Assembly: GCA_030606485.1 (NCBI GenBank)
Contig: JAUWGH010000001.1
Location: 124,001-188,000, forward strand
Direction: 5' to 3'
DNA: 64,000 nucleotides
From: Promethearchaeota archaeon
Lineage (GTDB): Archaea > Asgardarchaeota > Lokiarchaeia > Sigyniarchaeales > SOKP01
The position numbers and the translations under genes are program-made. How positions within the stretch are numbered: position 1 is the first letter of the stretch; each line of letters opens with the position of its first letter. Below the pieces are notes generated by a model. It saw only the letters and a list, made by a program, of their open reading frames with translations. It was not told where the DNA came from and did no database searches. Positions 62,309 to 64,000 of this stretch are shown in pieces.

Positions 62309-62400
62309 TTCCAAAATTTATAAATCGTTTGAAAGAGAAGAAGTAAATAATTAAGAAAAAATTTTTGAATAACTTTTCTTTATTTTTATTGTGAATTGAT

Positions 62401-63723
62401 ATGATAGAAAAAGATTCTACAGAACAGTATTTAGATCTCCCAGAAGCAATAGGCTTAGATGGTATAGATTTAGAGAAATATATCATTGCCTCTTATATAA
62501 TAAAACGACCTAAAGGGCAAAATGTAAATTATTTAGCACGGTTTGCCGCGATCGAACAGTCTACGGGCACATGGGTGAGAGTTCCAGCTGAAACAGCAGA
62601 AGTAAGAAAGCATCACGTTGCTAGAGTGTTAGGTGTTTATGAGATCCCTTATTATGAATACGTAATTCCAAAAGATATTAAAGAGAGGACTTATTTCGTT
62701 CAAATAGGATTCCCGATTATAAATTTTCGACCACAAATTCCTCAACTTTTTACCTCTGTAATCGGAAACATCTCTATTACTCATGGGCTTAAATTAGTTG
62801 ATTTAGCGTTTCCTAAAGAATGGCTGAAGGGATTTAAAGGACCAAAATTTGGAATTGATGGAATTCGAAAACTCTTAAAGGTACCTGAGAGACCGACCTT
62901 AAACAATATGGTAAAACCTTGCACCGGTCATACTGCAGATGTAACGGCTGACTTGGTTTATAAAGCCGCCGTCGGTGGTTGTGATGTTGTAAAAGACGAT
63001 GAGTTAATTTCGAATCCTGTATTTAATACAGTTGAAGAAAGAATAACAAAAGTAATGGAAGCAGTGGATCGTGCTGATTCGGAGAAAGGGGAAAAAACTC
63101 TTTATACAATTAATATTTCCAATAGAGTTCCCGATATGTTTGAATTAGCAGATAAAGCAATTGAGCTAGGGGCTAATGCATTAATGGTAAATTATTTAGC
63201 TACTGGATTTGAACCATTTAGAAAATTAGCAGAAGATCCATCAATTAAAGTTCCAATTTTAGCTCATATGGATTTTGCGGGGGTATATATCGGAGGTGAA
63301 TGGACTGGAATGACAAGTATGCTTGTTCTCGCCAAACTTCCAAGAATTTGTGGAGCGGATATTGTTGTTACACCTGCTCCTTATGGAAAAGCGGAAATTC
63401 TAGATGAAAGATTTGAAAATAATCTTCGAGCTTTAAGGTTTCCTTATCAACATATTAAACCAACATTACCGATGCCATCAGGTGGTATAACAGTAGGAAT
63501 GGTCGAAACATGTGTTAAGGATGCAGGAAACGACATTCTCATTGGAAGTGGTGGTGGTATTCATGCTCATCCAGATGGACCTACTGCAGGAGCTAAAGCT
63601 TTTAGACAAGCCATTGATGCTGTTATGCAAGGGGTTAAAGTTAAAGATTATGCAAAAGACCACAAAGAGTTAGGAGTAGCTTTAGGCGTTTGGGGTACAG
63701 GAAAAACAAAATTAATTGAATAA
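62401..63723 (+). CDS. RuBisCO-superfamily protein, RuBisCO-like (form IV) candidate
   Basis: 440 residues. It keeps the RuBisCO fold with FAAIEQSTGTW, VIGNISITHGLKLV and the carbamylation block GGCDVVKDDELI (Lys201-Asp-Glu equivalents present), PMPSGGI and GSGGGIHAHPDG (phosphate site). The KPK motif is KPC, so Lys177 is missing; the HR motif is HM (Arg295 absent); the His327 place is Val; GKLEG is YGKAEIL. Several catalytic residues are therefore replaced, so true CO2 fixation is unlikely and a RuBisCO-like role (for example in methylthioribose-1-phosphate metabolism) is preferred. The MTA phosphorylase elsewhere in the window makes this substrate. Starts at ATG 62401. Confidence 0.85.
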   Translation: MIEKDSTEQYLDLPEAIGLDGIDLEKYIIASYIIKRPKGQNVNYLARFAAIEQSTGTWVRVPAETAEVRKHHVARVLGVYEIPYYEYVIPKDIKERTYFVQIGFPIINFRPQIPQLFTSVIGNISITHGLKLVDLAFPKEWLKGFKGPKFGIDGIRKLLKVPERPTLNNMVKPCTGHTADVTADLVYKAAVGGCDVVKDDELISNPVFNTVEERITKVMEAVDRADSEKGEKTLYTINISNRVPDMFELADKAIELGANALMVNYLATGFEPFRKLAEDPSIKVPILAHMDFAGVYIGGEWTGMTSMLVLAKLPRICGADIVVTPAPYGKAEILDERFENNLRALRFPYQHIKPTLPMPSGGITVGMVETCVKDAGNDILIGSGGGIHAHPDGPTAGAKAFRQAIDAVMQGVKVKDYAKDHKELGVALGVWGTGKTKLIE

Positions 63724-63806
63724 TTAAATCTCTATTTTTTATTTTTTTTAATATTTGTAGCAAGAGATTAGACTATTAAAATGAATAAAATTGTATTCAA
63801 ATTATT

Positions 63807-64000
63807 TCAAATAATATTATCAAACAGATTTTGACAAATTACTTGTGGCATTAGTCCGAACGCCTCTATCCCATCCACTACAGGAGTATTTGGGAATACT
63901 TTCCGTTTTAATTTCCCGATATGGGAATTCTTTTCCACAATTGAGGGATACCCTCGGAGCTGATCCGATGCAAAATTAATTCTTTCTTGTAATAAACAAG
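63807..64000 (-). CDS. C-terminal part of an unknown protein, racemase-like (partial)
   Basis: The last 64 codons of a minus-strand gene that enters from the window end; stop TGA at 63807-63809. The visible residues include RINFASDQLRGYPSIVEK, GKLKRKVFPNTPVVDGIEAF and LMPQVICQNLFDNII. PVVDGIEAFGLM recalls the C-terminal helix of Asp/Glu/hydantoin racemases (PVIDGVxAA), but this is weak. The 80 bases to the RuBisCO-like stop are AT-rich and hold no other gene. The frame is the only open one and its composition (less AT-rich than the spacers) supports coding. Confidence 0.55.
   Translation of the reverse strand, partial: CLLQERINFASDQLRGYPSIVEKNSHIGKLKRKVFPNTPVVDGIEAFGLMPQVICQNLFDNII

Noticed and set aside
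1-64000. CRISPR arrays, transposons or prophage
   Set aside because: No regularly spaced repeats, transposase-like or phage-like proteins or direct-repeat borders were seen.

Overview
The window looks like a piece of an Asgard (Promethearchaeota, Lokiarchaeia-like) archaeal genome. It is very AT-rich and densely coding. It has archaeal information-processing genes (rps13, rps4, rps11, eS25, histone, archaeal GluRS, aCPSF-type RNase, RecJ-like DHH protein, intron-containing tRNA-Ser). It also has eukaryote-style genes typical of Asgards: one Rab/Ras-like and two Rag-like small GTPases with C-terminal roadblock/longin-like domains, a longin-like protein, and a BUD23-like methyltransferase. Tetrahydromethanopterin/F420 genes (mch, mtxX, cofC, fprA, frhB-like) sit beside a heterodisulfide-reductase-like module, with no methyl-CoM reductase in view. 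The taxon is an inference from gene content; no rRNA is present.

Layout. 1-9.4 kb: 3' end of mch, a DNA-binding-less Lrp/RAM protein, gltX, a CPBP membrane protease, mtxX, a Rag-like GTPase, an adenine salvage pair (apt and MTA phosphorylase) and aCPSF2. 9.4-23.7 kb: flavoprotein, ICMT-like methyltransferase, RecJ-like, amidohydrolase, Sm-like protein, type IIG methyltransferase, HDAC-family deacylase, MFS carrier, two unknowns, nadE, two coiled-coil proteins and fprA. 24-27.4 kb: a split ribosomal cluster (rps11 apart from rps13-rps4), pepT and a cold-shock protein. 27.7-34.6 kb: the redox island. A 927-residue HdrC-GltD-HdrB composite converges with a minus-strand operon hdrA-mvhD-frhB. hdrA carries three in-frame UGA codons and mvhD two, each at a position where homologues have Cys. 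A hairpin resembling a eukaryotic SECIS lies directly after mvhD. This is the strongest signal of the window: a selenoprotein electron-transfer module that standard gene calling breaks into fragments.

34.7-46 kb: serS, a coiled-coil protein, cofC, a Rab-like GTPase, a TrmB regulator, histone, a seven-gene minus-strand run (2-hydroxyacid dehydrogenase, ThpR, HAD, DUF211, unknown, DUF2299, HIT) and a coiled-coil/zinc-ribbon protein. 46-55.4 kb: tandem hexapeptide acyltransferases, a double phosphoesterase with a dead second domain, a ThiI-like protein plus ubiquitin-like sulfur carrier, a Rag-like GTPase, a PfkB kinase, tRNA-Ser(CGA), a papain-like peptidase, eS25 and BUD23-like. 55.5-64 kb: a 1493-residue surface protein (DUF2341, LamG, one membrane helix, acidic-proline repeat tail) translationally coupled to a longin-like/winged-helix protein, a TGT-like protein, a RuBisCO-like protein and the 3' end of an unknown gene.

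A second recurring oddity is that several genes have no ATG/GTG/TTG where the conserved N-terminus begins. Instead they have an AUC, AUA or AUU (or CUG) codon, in most cases just after a good Shine-Dalgarno sequence. This could be real near-cognate initiation or sequence error; the cases are listed individually.
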